From: Paramecium sonneborni
Taxonomy: Eukaryota; Ciliophora; Oligohymenophorea; Peniculida; Parameciidae
Reading direction: 5' to 3'
Assembly: GCA_905182985.1 (NCBI GenBank)
Contig: CAJJDN010000124.1
Location: 286,860-350,859 of the forward strand
DNA length: 64,000 nt
In this document: piece after piece, positions 61,810 to 64,000 of the stretch
Layout: each line of letters starts with the position of its first letter
How positions within the stretch are numbered: the stretch's first letter is position 1
Program-made: the position numbers and the translations under genes
Notes under the pieces: generated by a model
Databases searched by the model: none
Seen by the model: the letters and a program-made list of their open reading frames with translations, nothing else
What the model was told of the DNA's origin: nothing

Positions 61810-63151
61810 TATTAGTTTAATTATATTTTTGGAAATGTATAAAAAATGTACAATATTTCAACATGAAAAGTTAATATGTTTCAATTTTCATTTTTGTATG
61901 AATATTTTAATAGAAATGAACTACTCTTAAAAGTCAAGAATGAAAAACAACTACTTTTTAATAAAATTTGCAAAATTTAAAAAGATTATGAAAGCTTAAT
62001 TATATAATTATGGAAAAAAAATTTTCAAAAAATAAATGAATATAATAATTTCTAATATTTTAATGCTGAGATTTTCACACCAAGGTAAAAAAGATTAATC
62101 CTTAAGGATGATATAACTGAAACACAATAATTTCATCTAATAATAGATATATATCTGTAATATTTTATATTTTGTTTTACATACTCCAATAAATATTTTT
62201 TTCAAAAATAATTAGAAATTAAGGCTATAATATTTATTTCTTTCTATTATTATTATCTATGTTTCATCATTAATATTCTATTTTATTCTGTATATATTTT
62301 AAATTTAAATATCAATGATATTTATCAACATTCTGTAATTTAAATCTACTTTTTAAAGCCCAGTCCCTATGTATATTGAGAAATAGGATTGGTAACCATT
62401 TTAAAAAGTTTTTTTCAATTTATATGAACAATCGTGGAACATATAATAAAATTGTCCAGGAGCATTGGCGTAAAAAACGTTTTAAACTTAGCTAATTCTT
62501 CTTTCGTGGTTAATAAACGAGGTCATTTGCTACCTTGAATTCTCCTCACGCTCTACTTAATGACATCATTGTAAAAATTTACTAGGTTGATCCTTGCAGA
62601 GAGTCAAGATGATATATAACGGGTGTATTCTATTCAATTAGATTTTTGAAAGAGGCACTTTAACATAAAGCTGTGATTTATACAAACTTAATACAACTAG
62701 GTTCTACTTGATAGTAAATTCTACTATAAAAAATTTTCTTAACTGAAAATTTCACTAATATAATTGAAGTCATAAAGTAAGTCATCATAAACTAATTGAG
62801 AGAGGGTTTAGAACAAAATTTATGAGAGAGGCATCATAAATTAGAGTATCCAATTCATTTAGATTTCAGGGGCAAGTATTGCTACAATTTCACCTTTTCT
62901 TATAGTTAAGTCTTTTTTCACTGCTTTTTTTAGTAAGAAAGACAACTAATTTCTTGAAGTTTACAATTCTATCAGAAAATTTTAAATAATGTTCCTTTAA
63001 ATAAATGTGCTGAGTTTAAATATATTGAAAAAATAAAAAGGAAAAATCTTTATTTATCACAACCCCTATACATTATATCCTTATTCCTTAAATTAATTTT
63101 TAAATTATAATTCAATATATCAAATAGTTATTGTGTATTGTGTACTCATGG
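61810..63151. other. Gene-free stretch
   Basis: About 1.3 kb. 62340-62900 is somewhat richer in G and C than its surroundings, and on the minus strand has short coding-like pieces (VEFTIKQNLVVLSLYKSQLY, LSKIQLNRIHPLYIILT) in changing frames. No family was recognised; it may be another decayed element. No RNA gene is supported. Confidence 0.35.
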
Positions 63152-63451
63152 TCATTTATCATACTTCATATTTTTTGGACTTCTGAATTAAAATTTATAG
63201 AGTAATTTTAAACTCATATTAAATTAAATAATCCCAATTATTCTGAATTTCCAATTCTGTAAACTGGTACTTTAAGGAGTACATATTATGAAAGAATTAA
63301 AATTTTGTTCATTTCTTATAATATAAACTTTTCTCGACTTCTAATCCTTAAGATACAATTTTCTAAGTTAATTTGACAAGATTTAATTAATATTGGCTTT
63401 ATTTTATTAAACTTTTATTCCTTCTTCTGCTTCTTTTTGCTAAGAATCTAT
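63152..63451 (-). pseudogene. Coding-like fragment, unknown
   Basis: A minus-strand frame of 100 codons ends at TGA 63152-63154 and reads IDSQQKEAEEGIKVQQNKA, LRKLYLKDQKSRKVYIIRNE and QFRSPKNMKYDK. An in-frame TGA at 63452-63454 separates it from further coding-like sequence upstream (FCKKIIFLEKSDLS). No ATG is near the start. Probably a gene remnant or the 3' exon of a gene with a disrupted 5' end. Confidence 0.3.
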
Positions 63452-63829
63452 TCAACTTAGATCACTTTTTTCCAAAAAAATAATTTTTTTGCAAAATAAC
63501 GATTTTTCATTGATCTAGTTCATTAAATTTTAAACTTCCATCCTCAAATCTTGTGACAATATCAATAATTGGCACAACAATAATTGAAATCATAATTAAT
63601 CCTAACTATATATGTTTTTTTCATCTTTATAAATGTTGAATATTTTATATTATTTGATTTACATTTTGAAAGTTATTGGATAGTCTGAATCTTATTTAGC
63701 TGCTGTTTCAATTAATACTTTATTATACAGAATTAATGATATGAATTGGATTTTAAGAAGATATTAATTCTTTTCCCTCTAACAATACTTTTTATTGAAG
63801 TCTATCATTAAGATTAAGGGAGATTTTTG

Positions 63830-64000
63830 CAACTTATGTGTTGTTGAATAAGAAAAAAATTAAAAAATGGGTAGAATTAGATGAAGGGCTTATAATATTA
63901 AATAAGTCACTTATAATGGTGAAATTAAATATTAATGGTAAGAGGTAAGTAGATGGGAAGTATGATTGGAAAATCTAATGAATATAGATAAATGTAAATA
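63830..64000 (+). pseudogene. MORN-like repeat fragment at the window end
   Basis: Plus-strand pieces in two frames read KKWVELDEG and then NIKQVTYNGEIKY with W and RWEV following. Q-V-T-Y-N-G-E-x-K followed by R-W resembles the Y-x-G-E/x-W pattern of MORN-like repeat proteins abundant in Paramecium. Frame changes and an in-frame TGA occur within 150 bases, so this is a decayed or partial copy running off the window. Confidence 0.35.

Noticed and set aside
62575..62620. Short similarity (GGTTGATCCT then GCAG and AGTCA) to the 5' end of eukaryotic 18S rRNA.
   Set aside because: Only about 10 contiguous bases match and the following sequence does not continue as rRNA; the surrounding block has coding-like pieces on the minus strand instead.
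1..64000. Short plus- and minus-strand open frames ending at TAA or TAG (for example 5424-5612 minus, 13130-13426 minus, 53865-54302 minus, 59379-59645 plus).
   Set aside because: They lie opposite or across clear Gln-code genes and are shadows of those; TAA and TAG are not stops here.
1..64000. tRNA genes, CRISPR arrays, bacterial-type promoters or Shine-Dalgarno sites.
   Set aside because: No cloverleaf, spacer array or ribosome-binding pattern was seen; the genome is eukaryotic and such sites are not expected.

Overview
The window reads as somatic (macronuclear) DNA of a Paramecium-type ciliate. It is extremely AT-rich. Long reading frames appear only if TAA and TAG are read as glutamine and TGA as the only stop. 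Genes are interrupted by very small introns (22-28 nt, GTA...TAG or GTA...AAG), and several recognisable proteins become continuous only after removing them, with total exon length then divisible by three. Intergenic gaps in the first 32 kb are often tens of bases. All reading was by eye; family names rest on motifs, not on database searches.

Layout. 0-4 kb: a WD40 protein (minus) diverges from a WGR-domain poly(ADP-ribose) polymerase (plus). 4-13.5 kb: a 892-aa helical protein, a protein with two cyclic-nucleotide-binding domains (minus), a 954-aa coiled-coil protein and a basic tail protein. 13.5-21.6 kb: a CDK-like kinase, a poly(A)/terminal-uridylyl-transferase-like enzyme, a single-pass membrane protein (minus), an N-myristoylation-type TLDc protein and a myristoylation-type EF-hand protein (minus). 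22.8-37.7 kb: an RBR-type ubiquitin ligase, a kinase-like gene lacking the catalytic Asp, an EamA-type transporter, a WD40 protein, a decayed LINE-type reverse transcriptase, and a pentapeptide/WD40 protein. 37.7-48.4 kb is gene-poor and full of broken frames (PX-, RING-like, membrane and coiled-coil fragments). 48.5-61.8 kb holds two tail-to-tail, very large cysteine-rich multi-pass membrane proteins. The last 2 kb hold only fragments.

Two features dominate interpretation. First, four single N characters each sit exactly between two apparently identical direct copies of 1.1-1.4 kb; these look like unmerged contig overlaps and create false gene duplicates. Second, several otherwise open coding frames are broken by one TGA or a tiny indel (8.77, 25, 38.9, 43.3, 49.17, 61.2 and 63.45 kb). 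These could be sequence errors, decaying genes, unusual introns or TGA readthrough. No convincing novel multi-gene system was found. The strongest biological leads are the reverse-transcriptase relic, the paired cysteine-rich receptors, the inactive-looking kinase and the TGA-in-frame pattern.
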